In this document: piece by piece, positions 1 to 8,609 of the stretch
Layout: every line of letters begins with the position of its first letter
Numbering within the stretch: the first letter of the stretch is position 1
From: Lichenihabitans sp033947565
GTDB lineage: Bacteria > Pseudomonadota > Alphaproteobacteria > Rhizobiales > Beijerinckiaceae
DNA length: 33,287 nucleotides
NCBI RefSeq assembly: GCF_033947565.1
Contig: NZ_JARPVX010000040.1
Location: 1 to 33,287 of the forward strand
Direction: 5' to 3'
Translations under genes and position numbers: made by a program
The notes under the pieces: generated by a model
The model's input: only the letters and a program-made list of their open reading frames with translations
Database searches by the model: none
Told to the model about the DNA's origin: nothing

Positions 1-2179
1 GGGCCGGCGACCAGGGGCGGTCCTCGCCCGGGCGCCGCGCCGGCGCCAGCACGAGGGCGCCGTTGTGCACCGTCACGGCCGCGGCGCCGGTGCCGATCAG
101 CGTGCCGCGGTCGACGATCAACTCGGCCCCGCAGCTGGCCGGGGCATAAAGCGGCGTCACCACGATGGTGGCGCGCCGGCAGTCTTCCTCGAAGGCTTCG
201 GATTTCGCCACCAGCGACAACAGGCGGCCGTCGAGCACGGTGGCCACGCAACCGAGCGGGTCGCATCGCGCTTCCGGCGATCCCGCCGCCGCCTGCGGGT
301 CGCGTTCGTCGCCGTCGGCGGTCAGCCATTGGGCCGCCCCGAAGGCGCTGGTGTGCCCCAGCGTGGCAAGCCGCCCGCTCGCGTCCCGGAACGCCAGCGT
401 GTCGCCGGTGGGGGCGATCACCAGGTCGTAGCGCGGACCCGACAGGGCGCCGGCCAGCGTCGCCAGCGCGAAGGGCACCGCCATCAGGCGGAGGATCGGG
501 CTGCGCCAGATCACGGCGCTGGATAAGGCCAGGGCCGCGCAGGCCGGTGTCCAGGCCGCAAAGGCCGGCACGTGCAGCGTGGCGCCGGGCGCGGCCGCTA
601 TGAGGCGCGCGGCCCACAACACGATCGCGATGCCGAGCCCGATCCAGTGCCACACCGGGCCATCGAGGCCGAGCGGCGCCAGCAGGGTGCCGAGCAGCGC
701 TCCCGGCACGGCGAAAAACTCGATCACCGTCAACGTCAGCGGGTTGCCGATCACCACATAGGGGCTGATCTCGTGGAAGTTCGCCGCCATGAACGGCATC
801 GTGGCACTCGTGGCGCACAGGGTGGCGACCAGCAGCCGCCTGCCGGCGGCCAACAGGCCGGCCACGCGGTCGAGCGCATGGCCGAGCAGGCCGAGGTTGA
901 CGGGCCGGGGCGGCCGCGCGGCGGCGCCCGACAAATGCCGGCTTTCGTGCACCGACACCAGGGCCGCCACGGCCGCGAAGGACAGCTGAAAGCTCGCCCC
1001 CAGGATGGCCTCGGGCTCGAACAACGCCACGGCCAGGGCCGCGAGGGCGAGATTGCGCATCGTCAGGGCCCGCCTGTCGCACAACACGGCGCCGAACATG
1101 ATGACGGTCATCAACAGGGCGCGCTGCGTGCCGATGCGCGAGCCGGTCAGGAGGTCGTAGCCGATCGCCCCCGCGATGGCGCCGGCGGCGGCCCAGTGTT
1201 TCAGCGGGTGACGCAGCGCCAGCCCGGGCACCAGCGCCAGGCCGCCGCGGATGAGCCCGAACAACAGCGCCGCCACCAGCGTCATCTGGACGCCGGCGAT
1301 GGTGATGATGTGGAAGATGCCGGCCTCGCGGATCAGGTCGCGGCCGTCTTCCGATAGCAGGTCGCGTTTGCCCGTCACCATGGCGGCCGCGATGGCGCCG
1401 GTGTCGCCGCCGAGCGTCGCCTGGACGCGCGCCACCAGGATGTTGCGGACACGGTCGATCGCCATGGTCCAGCCTGTGGCCCAGCCGGGAGTGGCCGCAG
1501 GGGGCAGCGGCACGATGCGGCCGAGCGTCGAGCCGACGGCATCGAGGCCGAGGAAATAAGCGTCGCGGGCGAAATCGTAGCCGCCCGGCAGCGCCGCGCG
1601 GGCGGCCGGCACCAGTCGGGCCGTTACGGCGACACGGTCTCCCGCCTCGATCGCGTCGCCGCGCCGCGTCGTCAGGCGCACCCGGGTCAGCGCCGGCGCG
1701 GTGGGGCCCGCCTCGATCCGCAGCACGAAACGGGTGCCGACCGCGCGATGGTCGGCCATCTCGACGGTGCCGGTCAGCTTGGCGATCAGCGTGCGGGCCA
1801 GCACCGGATGGGCCAGAAGGCGCGTCCGCAGCGCCGCCGCATTGAAGCCGAGCAACACCGCCAGCGCGGCGGCGGCGATAAGGCGCGGCCCCCGGCGGCG
1901 GCGTGCTGCCGCGACCGCAACCGCGGCGATGCCGCATAGGGCCGCCCCATAGGGCAGCGAAGGCTCGTGGTCGGCCTGGAAGTACAGGGTGACGCCCGCG
2001 CCGGCGCCCACCGGCAGCCACAAGAAGAAGCGCCGCTCTTCCCATTCGCGCTCCAGGGCCGCGCCCAGCAGCACAGACAAGCCCGACCAGGCGGCTCGCA
2101 AGCCGCCGGCCCGCGCCAGTTCCCCGAGCGCGGCCGCGGCTTGCTTCACCGTGCCGGCGGCCGTGGCCATGCGCGACAT
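1..2179 (-). CDS. comEC: ComEC/Rec2-family DNA-uptake channel protein (C-terminus cut by window edge)
   Basis: I translated this gene from the complement; it runs off the left edge, so about 726 N-terminal residues are visible. The start at 2179 (MSRMATAAGT) has AAGGGA just upstream; a second Met three codons in is possible. The N-terminal part holds two hydrophobic stretches near residues 50-110 and a soluble OB-like stretch (DUF4131 type). The Competence domain follows, with GIFHIITIAGVQMTLVA, a YDLLTGSRIGTQRALLMT segment and many later membrane helices. The family forms the inner-membrane channel that carries single-stranded DNA into the cytoplasm during transformation. The usual SGLH motif reads AGVQ here, a variant I associate from memory with Rhizobiales. 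No metallo-beta-lactamase domain is visible so far. It diverges from gltX across 111 bp. Confidence 0.9.
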   Translation of the reverse strand, partial: MSRMATAAGTVKQAAAALGELARAGGLRAAWSGLSVLLGAALEREWEERRFFLWLPVGAGAGVTLYFQADHEPSLPYGAALCGIAAVAVAAARRRRGPRLIAAAALAVLLGFNAAALRTRLLAHPVLARTLIAKLTGTVEMADHRAVGTRFVLRIEAGPTAPALTRVRLTTRRGDAIEAGDRVAVTARLVPAARAALPGGYDFARDAYFLGLDAVGSTLGRIVPLPPAATPGWATGWTMAIDRVRNILVARVQATLGGDTGAIAAAMVTGKRDLLSEDGRDLIREAGIFHIITIAGVQMTLVAALLFGLIRGGLALVPGLALRHPLKHWAAAGAIAGAIGYDLLTGSRIGTQRALLMTVIMFGAVLCDRRALTMRNLALAALAVALFEPEAILGASFQLSFAAVAALVSVHESRHLSGAAARPPRPVNLGLLGHALDRVAGLLAAGRRLLVATLCATSATMPFMAANFHEISPYVVIGNPLTLTVIEFFAVPGALLGTLLAPLGLDGPVWHWIGLGIAIVLWAARLIAAAPGATLHVPAFAAWTPACAALALSSAVIWRSPILRLMAVPFALATLAGALSGPRYDLVIAPTGDTLAFRDASGRLATLGHTSAFGAAQWLTADGDERDPQAAAGSPEARCDPLGCVATVLDGRLLSLVAKSEAFEEDCRRATIVVTPLYAPASCGAELIVDRGTLIGTGAAAVTVHNGALVLAPARRPGEDRPWSPA

Positions 2180-2290
2180 CGTCCCTTTATGCGGGGCCCC
2201 GGCCCATGCTAATGCAGCGCCGCGCGCGCGGAAGCCCCCTCGAAGGGTCGGAGCGCCTTTTCCCAAAACTCCGACCAGGGTGTTGTCGAG

Positions 2291-3730
2291 GTGTCAGACC
2301 AGATCGTCACGCGGTTCGCGCCATCGCCCACGGGCTTCCTGCATATCGGCGGCGCCCGCACGGCCTTGTTCAATTGGCTTTACGCGCGTCAGCACGGCGG
2401 CCGCATGCTGCTGCGCATCGAGGACACCGACCGCGAACGCTCGACGGCGGCCGCCATCGAGGCCATCATCGACGGCCTGAAGTGGCTCGGCCTCGATTGG
2501 GACGGCGACGTCATCTACCAGGTGAGCCGCGCCGAACGGCACCGCGCGGCGGCCGAGGAGCTGCTGCGGCAAGGTCGCGCCTACCATTGCTATGCCACGC
2601 CTGAGGAACTCACCGCCATGCGGGACGCGGCGCGCCAGGAAGGCCGGCCGCCACGCTATGACGGCCGTTGGCGCGACCGCGACCCCGCCGAGGCCCCCGC
2701 CGGGGTGAAGCCGGTGATCCGCCTCAAGGCGCCGCAGGACGGCGAGACCACGATCGAGGATGCCGTGCAGGGCACGGTCACCTTCCCGAACCGCGACCTC
2801 GACGATCTGGTGCTGCTGCGCTCGGACGGTACGCCCACCTATATGCTGGCCGTGGTGGTCGACGACCACGACATGGGCGTGACGCAGATCATCCGCGGCG
2901 ACGACCACCTGACCAATGCGGCGCGGCAAACCCACATCTACCGGGCGCTCGGCTGGGACGTGCCCATGATGGCCCACATCCCGCTGATCCACGGGCCCGA
3001 CGGCTCGAAGCTGTCGAAGCGCCACGGCGCACTTGGGGTCGATGCCTATCGGGCGATGGGGTTCCTGCCGGAAGCGCTGCGCAACTACCTGCTGCGGCTC
3101 GGCTGGAGCCAGGGCGACCGCGAAATGTTCACGACCGACGAGATGATCGGCGCCTTCGACCTCGCCGGCATCGGCCGCTCACCGTCGCGCTTCGATTTCA
3201 AGAAGCTCGAGAACCTGAACGGCCACAAGATGCGCGACGCCACGCCGGCCGCCGTCACGCAGGACCTCGTGGAAACGATGCCGTTCCTGCCGGGCGGCGC
3301 CGCGATCGCGGCCACGCTCGACGCGGCTCTCGAGGCGAAGCTGCTGGCCGCGATGCCGGGGCTGAAGGAGCGCGCCAAGACGCTGGTGGAGCTGCTCGAC
3401 GGCGCCGGCTACCTGTTCGCCACGCGGCCGCTTGGCACCGACGAGAAGGCGGCCGCGGTCCTGTCCAATGGCGGGCGCGATCACCTGCGGCAGCTTCTGC
3501 CGCGCTTGTCGGCCCTGGAGGCCTGGTCGGCCGACACCACGGAAGCGACGGTGCGGGCCTATGCGGAATCGATCGAAGCCAAGCTCGGGCAGATGGCGCA
3601 GCCCTTGCGGGCGGCGCTGACGGGGCGCACCACCTCGCCCGGCATCTTCGACGTGCTGGCCGTGCTGGGGCGCGCGGAAAGCCTCGGCCGCATCGCGGAC
3701 GCGATCGGGGCGGACGTTTCGCCCGGCTGA
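2291..3730 (+). CDS. gltX: Glutamyl-tRNA synthetase
   Basis: This class I aminoacyl-tRNA synthetase charges tRNA-Glu (or tRNA-Gln, in bacteria that make Gln-tRNA through GatCAB) in the cytoplasm. The HIGH-type signature is FAPSPTGFLHIGG at residues 9-21. The KMSKS-type loop is KLSKR at residues 240-244. The length of 479 residues is normal. The start is GTG at 2291 (MSDQIVTRFAPSPTG); it begins directly at the conserved N-terminus, and no ATG fits better. The Shine-Dalgarno is weak. cynS follows after 68 bp and gltA lies beyond it, so the three may be co-transcribed. Alphaproteobacteria often carry two gltX paralogues, and I cannot tell which this is or whether it is discriminating. Confidence 0.96.
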   Translation: MSDQIVTRFAPSPTGFLHIGGARTALFNWLYARQHGGRMLLRIEDTDRERSTAAAIEAIIDGLKWLGLDWDGDVIYQVSRAERHRAAAEELLRQGRAYHCYATPEELTAMRDAARQEGRPPRYDGRWRDRDPAEAPAGVKPVIRLKAPQDGETTIEDAVQGTVTFPNRDLDDLVLLRSDGTPTYMLAVVVDDHDMGVTQIIRGDDHLTNAARQTHIYRALGWDVPMMAHIPLIHGPDGSKLSKRHGALGVDAYRAMGFLPEALRNYLLRLGWSQGDREMFTTDEMIGAFDLAGIGRSPSRFDFKKLENLNGHKMRDATPAAVTQDLVETMPFLPGGAAIAATLDAALEAKLLAAMPGLKERAKTLVELLDGAGYLFATRPLGTDEKAAAVLSNGGRDHLRQLLPRLSALEAWSADTTEATVRAYAESIEAKLGQMAQPLRAALTGRTTSPGIFDVLAVLGRAESLGRIADAIGADVSPG

Positions 3731-3798
3731 GCCTCGGTCGGGGTTGAAAAGCCGGGATGCCGGTCGACAACGCCAGCACCCTTGTTCGGAGATCCCCC

Positions 3799-4287
3799 AT
3801 GAAACGCGAAGACCTCACCGAGAAGCTGCTCGACATCAAGCGCGAGAAGGGCTGGACCTGGCGCCACATCTGCGACGGTGTGGGTGGCATGTCGGACGTG
3901 CTGATCGTCGGCGCCTTTCTGGGCCAGATGAAGCTGCTGAAGCCCCAGGCGGCACGCGCGGCCGAGATGTTCGGTCTCAGCAAGGCCGAGGAGGCCATGC
4001 TGAACGAGATCCCCATGCGTGGCGCCGGAACTCCGATGCCACCGACCGACCCGCTCATCTACCGGTTCTATGAGATGGTGATGGTCAACGGCCCGGCCTG
4101 GAAGGAGCTGATCCAGGAGGAGTTCGGGGACGGCATCATGTCGGCGATCGATTTCAACATCGAGTTCTCGCGCGAGGCGAATCCGAAGGGCGACCGCGTG
4201 AAGATCGGCATGTCGGGCAAGTTCCTGCCCTACAAATATTACGGCAACCAGCAGGGCATTCCGGATTACGGCTTCAAGGAGGAATAG
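3799..4287 (+). CDS. cynS: Cyanate hydratase (cyanase)
   Basis: Cyanase converts cyanate plus bicarbonate to carbamate, which breaks down to ammonia and CO2. It detoxifies cyanate and yields nitrogen. I chose the ATG at 3799 (MKREDLTEKLL) because CGGAG lies seven bases upstream and the resulting 162 residues match the family size; an in-frame ATG at 3757 would add 14 residues. The N-terminal helical, lambda-repressor-like part spans roughly residues 1-75. The C-terminal catalytic domain has PTDPLIYRFYEMV and FGDGIMSAIDF. Catalytic residues are R89, E92 and S115, with the same spacing as R96, E99 and S122 in E. coli. No carbonic anhydrase (cynT) or cyanate transporter is adjacent. Its place between gltX and gltA looks like an insertion into a housekeeping pair. 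Confidence 0.95.
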   Translation: MKREDLTEKLLDIKREKGWTWRHICDGVGGMSDVLIVGAFLGQMKLLKPQAARAAEMFGLSKAEEAMLNEIPMRGAGTPMPPTDPLIYRFYEMVMVNGPAWKELIQEEFGDGIMSAIDFNIEFSREANPKGDRVKIGMSGKFLPYKYYGNQQGIPDYGFKEE

Positions 4288-4335
4288 GCCTGGGCCACCC
4301 CGCCCCAGGGGCGGCCGACGCCCATCTTGAACTGA

Positions 4336-4360
4336 GCGGAACGAGTCGATAGCGTTCCGC
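4336..4360. promoter_or_regulatory. Perfect 8-bp inverted repeat upstream of gltA, possible operator
   Basis: GCGGAACG (4336-4343) and CGTTCCGC (4353-4360) form perfect arms around a 9-base centre, 67 bp before the gltA start. A TTGAAC at 4327, then 17 bases, then TAGCGT could be a weak promoter whose spacer overlaps the left arm. That geometry suits a repressor site, but a transcript hairpin is equally possible. A second GC-rich dyad (CCTGGG/CCCAGG, 4289-4309) follows the cynS stop and may be a weak terminator. Confidence 0.4.
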
Positions 4361-4427
4361 ATTGCACCATCGTCGTGCCGCGGGGGCGCCCTCGTGCGCC
4401 GGCCGTCCCTAGGTTCGAGGCTGCTCC

Positions 4428-5717
4428 ATGACTGCGAATTCCGGCACGATCATCGTCGACAACAAGTCGATCGAGCTTCCCGTGCGATCCGGGACCATCG
4501 GCCCGGACGTTGTCGACATCTCGAAGCTTTACGGGCAGGCCGGCGTCTTCACCTACGATCCCGGCTTTACCTCGACGGCGAGCTGCGAATCCTCGATCAC
4601 CTATATCGATGGCGACAAGGGCGTGCTGCTGCATCGCGGCTACCCCATTGACCAGCTGGCCGAACACGGCGACTTCCTCGAAACCTGTTACCTGCTGCTT
4701 TATGGGGAGCTGCCCAACAAGGCCCAGAAGGCCGGTTTCGATTACAGCGTCATGCGCCACACCATGGTGCACGAGCAGATGGCCCGCTTCTTCCAGGGGT
4801 TCCGTCGCGACGCCCATCCGATGGCGGTGATGACGGGTGTGGTCGGGGCACTCTCGGCCTTCTACCACGATTCGACCGACATCTCTGATCCGCAGCAGCG
4901 CATGATCGCCTCGATCCGGCTGATCGCCAAGATGCCGACGCTCGCCGCGATGGCCTATAAGTATAACATCGGGCAGCCCTTCGTTTATCCGAAGAACGAC
5001 CTCGATTACACGTCGAACTTCCTGCACATGTGCTACGCGGTGCCGTGCGAGGATTACAAGGTCAACCCGATCCTGTCGCGCGCGCTCGACAAGATCTTCA
5101 TCCTGCATGCCGACCACGAGCAGAACGCCTCAACCTCGACGGTGCGGCTCGCCGGGTCTTCGGGCGCCAACCCCTTCGCCTGTATCGCGGCCGGCATTGC
5201 CTGCCTGTGGGGTCCGGCCCATGGCGGCGCCAACGAGGCGGCGCTGAAGATGTTGTCGGAGATCGGCACCCCGGACCGCATCCCGCAATATATCGCCAAG
5301 GCGAAGGACAAGAGCGACCCGTTCCGCCTGATGGGCTTCGGTCACCGGGTCTACAAGAACTACGATCCGCGCGCCAAGATCATGCAGAAGACCTGCCACG
5401 AGGTGCTGGGCGAGCTCGGCATCAAGGACGACCCGTTGCTCGACACCGCGATCGAGCTCGAGCGCATCGCGCTGTCAGACGAGTATTTCATCGAGAAGAA
5501 GCTCTACCCGAACATCGATTTCTATTCGGGCATCACCTTGAAGGCGATGGGCTTCCCGGTGTCGATGTTCACGGTGTTGTTCGCGCTGGCCCGCACGGTC
5601 GGCTGGATCGCCCAGTGGAAGGAGATGATCGAGGACCCGAGCCAGCGCATCGGCCGCCCGCGTCAGCTTTATACCGGTGCCGTGCAGCGCGACTTCACCC
5701 CGATCACGGATCGCTGA
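4428..5717 (+). CDS. gltA: Citrate synthase (type II)
   Basis: Citrate synthase condenses acetyl-CoA with oxaloacetate to form citrate, the entry step of the TCA cycle. The 429-residue length matches the hexameric, NADH-sensitive type II enzymes of Gram-negative bacteria. The N-terminal small beta-rich domain (ELPVRSGTIGPDVVDI) is present. Signature segments are LHADHEQNASTSTVR (from residue 226), GPAHGGANEAALKML and GFGHRVYKNYDPR. The catalytic triad is H265, H306 and D364, matching H264, H305 and D362 in E. coli. The start ATG at 4428 gives the usual N-terminus. It sits 140 bp after cynS, with a perfect dyad in the gap that could bear on its regulation. Confidence 0.97.
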   Translation: MTANSGTIIVDNKSIELPVRSGTIGPDVVDISKLYGQAGVFTYDPGFTSTASCESSITYIDGDKGVLLHRGYPIDQLAEHGDFLETCYLLLYGELPNKAQKAGFDYSVMRHTMVHEQMARFFQGFRRDAHPMAVMTGVVGALSAFYHDSTDISDPQQRMIASIRLIAKMPTLAAMAYKYNIGQPFVYPKNDLDYTSNFLHMCYAVPCEDYKVNPILSRALDKIFILHADHEQNASTSTVRLAGSSGANPFACIAAGIACLWGPAHGGANEAALKMLSEIGTPDRIPQYIAKAKDKSDPFRLMGFGHRVYKNYDPRAKIMQKTCHEVLGELGIKDDPLLDTAIELERIALSDEYFIEKKLYPNIDFYSGITLKAMGFPVSMFTVLFALARTVGWIAQWKEMIEDPSQRIGRPRQLYTGAVQRDFTPITDR

Positions 5718-5796
5718 TCCGCTAGGGTTGGTTGAAGGCGGGTCCCGGCGGCATCGGCCGCCCGGACCCTGCGCGACATCGAGGACCTCTTTCCGC

Positions 5797-6228
5797 ATGG
5801 CCGACTACGATCCGCAGAACATCTTCGCCAAGATCCTCCGGGGTGAGATCCCGTGCCACAAGATCATCGAGGACGATGTTGCCCTCGGGTTCATGGACGT
5901 CATGCCCCGGTCGGAAGGGCATTGCCTGGTGATCCCCAAGGCGCCGGCCCGCACATTGCTCGACCTCGCGCCCGATCTTTACGCCGCGCTGGCTTTGCGG
6001 GTGCAGCGCGTCGCCCGTGCGGCCTCGGAGGTGTTCGCGGTCGATGGGCTGACGATCCAGCAGTTCAATGAGGCGGCGGGCGGCCAGGAAGTGTTTCACC
6101 TGCATGTGCATGTTCTGCCCCGGCGAAGCGGTGTACCGCTGAAGCCGCCGGGCGGCCCGATGGCGGAGGGCAGCCTGCTGGCCGCGCAGGCCGAGACGAT
6201 GCGCGCGGCGCTGTCCCGGTCGGCCTGA
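5797..6228 (+). CDS. HIT-family nucleotide-binding protein
   Basis: This 143-residue protein belongs to the histidine-triad superfamily. These are small dimeric nucleotide hydrolases or transferases, for example the HinT-type AMP-lysine or AMP-amide hydrolases. The triad is HLHVHVLP, with histidines 101, 103 and 105. The N-terminus NIFAKILRGEIPCHKIIEDD and the internal GHCLVIPK are typical. I set the start at ATG 5797 (MADYDPQNIF), with GAGGA upstream; an upstream in-frame start would add a low-complexity leader with no family match. It lies 79 bp after gltA. It converges on the glycosylase gene across only 6 bp, where a small dyad (ACCGC 6229-6233 / GCGGT 6239-6243) overlaps both gene ends. 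The exact substrate cannot be read from sequence. Confidence 0.9.
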   Translation: MADYDPQNIFAKILRGEIPCHKIIEDDVALGFMDVMPRSEGHCLVIPKAPARTLLDLAPDLYAALALRVQRVARAASEVFAVDGLTIQQFNEAAGGQEVFHLHVHVLPRRSGVPLKPPGGPMAEGSLLAAQAETMRAALSRSA

Positions 6229-6234
6229 ACCGCC

Positions 6235-6876
6235 TTACGCGGTCAAGCGCGCCACTTCGCTGCGCAGCGTGGGGAGCAGCTCTTCCGCGAACCACGGATT
6301 GCGGGCCAGCCAGGCGCTGTTGCGCCAGGATGGATGGGGCAGGGGGATCAACCGTGGCCGTGTGTCGGCAAAGCGGCGCCAGCCGGCCACGAGGTCCGTC
6401 ATCCCGGCCGTGGCCGGGACCGGGACGCCCAGGCGCGGCAGGTGATAGCGCATCGCGTAAAGCCCGATCACCAGGATGAGTTCGACCCGGGGCAGGGCCG
6501 CGAAGATGCGGTCGTGCCAGGCGAGCCGGCATTCGGGGCGCGGCGGCAGGTCGCCCTTCTGGGCATCGTGGCCCGGGAAGCAGAATCCCATCGGCACGAT
6601 GGCGACCCGCGAGGCGTCGTAGAAGCGCGCCGGGGTGAGGCCCATCCAGTCGCGCAGCCGCACGCCCGACGGATCGTCGAACGGCACGCCGCTGACATGG
6701 GCCCGATGGCCGGGCGCCTGGCTGGCGATCACCACTGGAGCCTCGGCCGAGATCCTGAAGATCGGTCGCGGCTCGTGAGGCAGCGGCGCCTTCAGGGGCT
6801 GGTCGCGGCAAAGGCGACACCGGGCCGCTGCCGCGACGATCGCCTCCAGCCCCGTGGGGGCTTCCTCATCGAACAT
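6235..6876 (-). CDS. Uracil-DNA glycosylase family protein with predicted 4Fe-4S cluster
   Basis: Enzymes of this superfamily remove uracil from DNA to start base-excision repair. The 213-residue protein has the motif-1 region IASQAPGHRAHVSGVPFDD (residues 50-68). The C-terminal motif is LPHPSWRN (179-186). Cysteines 20, 23, 99 and 116 follow the pattern CX2C...CX16C, the arrangement that holds the 4Fe-4S cluster in family 4/5 glycosylases. I therefore predict a cluster-containing enzyme. The motif-1 catalytic position is unusual (QAPG instead of GEAPG or GQDPY), so specificity is uncertain. The start at 6876 is the only reasonable one. It diverges from the histidine kinase gene and converges on the HIT gene. 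Confidence 0.8.
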   Translation of the reverse strand: MFDEEAPTGLEAIVAAAARCRLCRDQPLKAPLPHEPRPIFRISAEAPVVIASQAPGHRAHVSGVPFDDPSGVRLRDWMGLTPARFYDASRVAIVPMGFCFPGHDAQKGDLPPRPECRLAWHDRIFAALPRVELILVIGLYAMRYHLPRLGVPVPATAGMTDLVAGWRRFADTRPRLIPLPHPSWRNSAWLARNPWFAEELLPTLRSEVARLTA

Positions 6877-7035
6877 CGCTGCAACACACCGTCAGGGAAC
6901 GCGAAATCCGCCTGTGCGCGGGTCGGCACGGGCCTGATCCGCCGCGTTTTAGCGGTTCGGTGAGCCCAGCGTTAACGGTTCTTTGCGAGGCTGCGACCGT
7001 CCGCGGCCGCGTTGCGTTTCCGAGCCTCCTTGTCG

Positions 7036-8583
7036 ATGAGTCAGATCACGGCTGAAATGATCGAGAAGGGTCGCGGCGGTTCGGCCGATGCCGCGGCGCG
7101 ACGTCGCCGGCACCAGCAGGACATGCGCGAGGCCCGGGAGCGGCTCACCTCGTCGGGCACGGGGCAGCGCACCTTCGATCTCGAGCTGCTGCGGCTGTTC
7201 GCCCACAACCAGCGTGCCATCGTGATGCTGCAGGCGGGGCTCGTCTGCGCCTGGGGGGCTTTGCTGCCGATTTCGGTCGAGCCGGCGCTGGTGCTGCCCT
7301 GGATGGCCATCGCTTTGCTGGGGCTCGGGGCGTCGTTCCAGCTGACGCGCCGGTTCCAGCGCGCCGATCCGCATGCAGTCGTGATCGAGCGCTGGCGCAA
7401 CCGGTTCGTGGTGTCGCAAAGCTGGCAGGCCGCCATCTGGATCGCCTTCGCGCTGCTTTGCACGCGAGACCCGGATCACCGGGCCGAAACCAGCCTTCCG
7501 TTGACGCTGCTCGGCGTATCGGGCGTGACGGCGCTGTTATGCTCCAGCCTGCCGGCGGCGCTTTATGCCGCCGTCGTGCCGCTGACGCTGACGCTCAGTG
7601 GTTTCATGGTCTTCGAATACGCCCCGGGCCGGTTGCCCGAAACGGCCGTCACAGTCTTCGCGCAGGTCTTTTGCCTTGTGGTGGCCCGCAGGCTTTATGC
7701 GGTGCAACTGGCGGGGCTCTCGGCCAAGGCCGAGCGCGACACAAGCATCATCGAGCTCGAACAGGCGAGGCTCAACTCGGACGAGGCACGGCGGCGCGCC
7801 GAAGAAGCCAACCTAGCCAAATCCCGCTTCCTCGCCACCATGAGCCACGAGCTGCGCACCCCGCTGAATGCTATCCTGGGGTTTTCGGAAGTGATGAAGG
7901 GCGAGCTCTTCGGCCCGCATTCGGTGGCGGTCTACAAGGAATATTCCAACGACGTCCATTCGAGCGGCCAGCACCTGCTGACGCTGATCAACGAGATCCT
8001 CGATCTGAGCCGGGTCGAGGCCGGCCGCTACGACCTGCACGAAGAGCCGGTGAGCCTCGCCGGCATCGTCGAGGAATGCCGCTACCTGATGACCCTGCGG
8101 GCCAACAAGCGCGAGATCCGCCTGGGCGAGATGATGGAACGCAACCTGCCGCGCCTTTGGGTGGACGAGCGCGCCATGCGGCAGGTGGTGTTGAACCTGC
8201 TGTCGAACGCCATCAAGTTCACGCCCCAGGGCGGCCAGGTCACCATCAAGGTCGGCTGGACGGCCGAGCGCGGGCAATATCTGTCGATCCGGGACACCGG
8301 CCCCGGTATTCCCGAGGCCGAGATCCCCGTCGTGATGTCGTCCTTCGGCCGGGGAACGCTGGCCCAGAAGAACGCCGAGGAAGGCTCGGGCCTCGGCCTG
8401 CCGATCGTCAAGGGACTGGTGGAGATGCACGGCGGCACCTTCACGCTGAAATCCAAGGTGCGCGAAGGCACGGAGGTGATCGTGGTGCTGCCGCCCGAGC
8501 GCGTCATCGACGCCATGCCGCAGATCGACGGCGTCGGCCCGAACGGGGTCCGCTGGCGGCACCCCTTCTCGTCGGCGGCCTAA
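7036..8583 (+). CDS. Membrane sensor histidine kinase, PdhS/DivJ/PleC-like
   Basis: This is a hybrid-lacking sensor kinase of about 515 residues if it starts at ATG 7036; an in-frame TTG at 7012 would add 8. Neither start has a good Shine-Dalgarno. Six hydrophobic segments lie near residues 61-78, 84-102, 129-143, 156-172, 175-194 and 202-218. A charged coiled coil follows (EQARLNSDEARRRAEEANLAKS). The HisKA box is FLATMSHELRTPLNAILGF, with the phosphorylated histidine at 271. The ATPase domain has LLSNAIKFT (N box), DTGPGIP (G1) and GSGLGLPIVKG (G2). The HisKA sequence resembles the kinases that control DivK/CtrA in alphaproteobacteria. No response regulator is adjacent, so it is an orphan and its partner is unknown. 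Confidence 0.9.
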   Translation: MSQITAEMIEKGRGGSADAAARRRRHQQDMREARERLTSSGTGQRTFDLELLRLFAHNQRAIVMLQAGLVCAWGALLPISVEPALVLPWMAIALLGLGASFQLTRRFQRADPHAVVIERWRNRFVVSQSWQAAIWIAFALLCTRDPDHRAETSLPLTLLGVSGVTALLCSSLPAALYAAVVPLTLTLSGFMVFEYAPGRLPETAVTVFAQVFCLVVARRLYAVQLAGLSAKAERDTSIIELEQARLNSDEARRRAEEANLAKSRFLATMSHELRTPLNAILGFSEVMKGELFGPHSVAVYKEYSNDVHSSGQHLLTLINEILDLSRVEAGRYDLHEEPVSLAGIVEECRYLMTLRANKREIRLGEMMERNLPRLWVDERAMRQVVLNLLSNAIKFTPQGGQVTIKVGWTAERGQYLSIRDTGPGIPEAEIPVVMSSFGRGTLAQKNAEEGSGLGLPIVKGLVEMHGGTFTLKSKVREGTEVIVVLPPERVIDAMPQIDGVGPNGVRWRHPFSSAA

Positions 8584-8609
8584 AGCGCGTCAGGGCTTTG
8601 ACGGCCCGT

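Noticed and set aside
65..2604. Several plus-strand open frames over the first 2.6 kb
   Set aside because: They are antisense or shifted shadows of comEC and gltX in GC-rich DNA. They are rich in Arg/Gly/Pro and have no family motif, whereas the minus-strand comEC reading has clear membrane domains.
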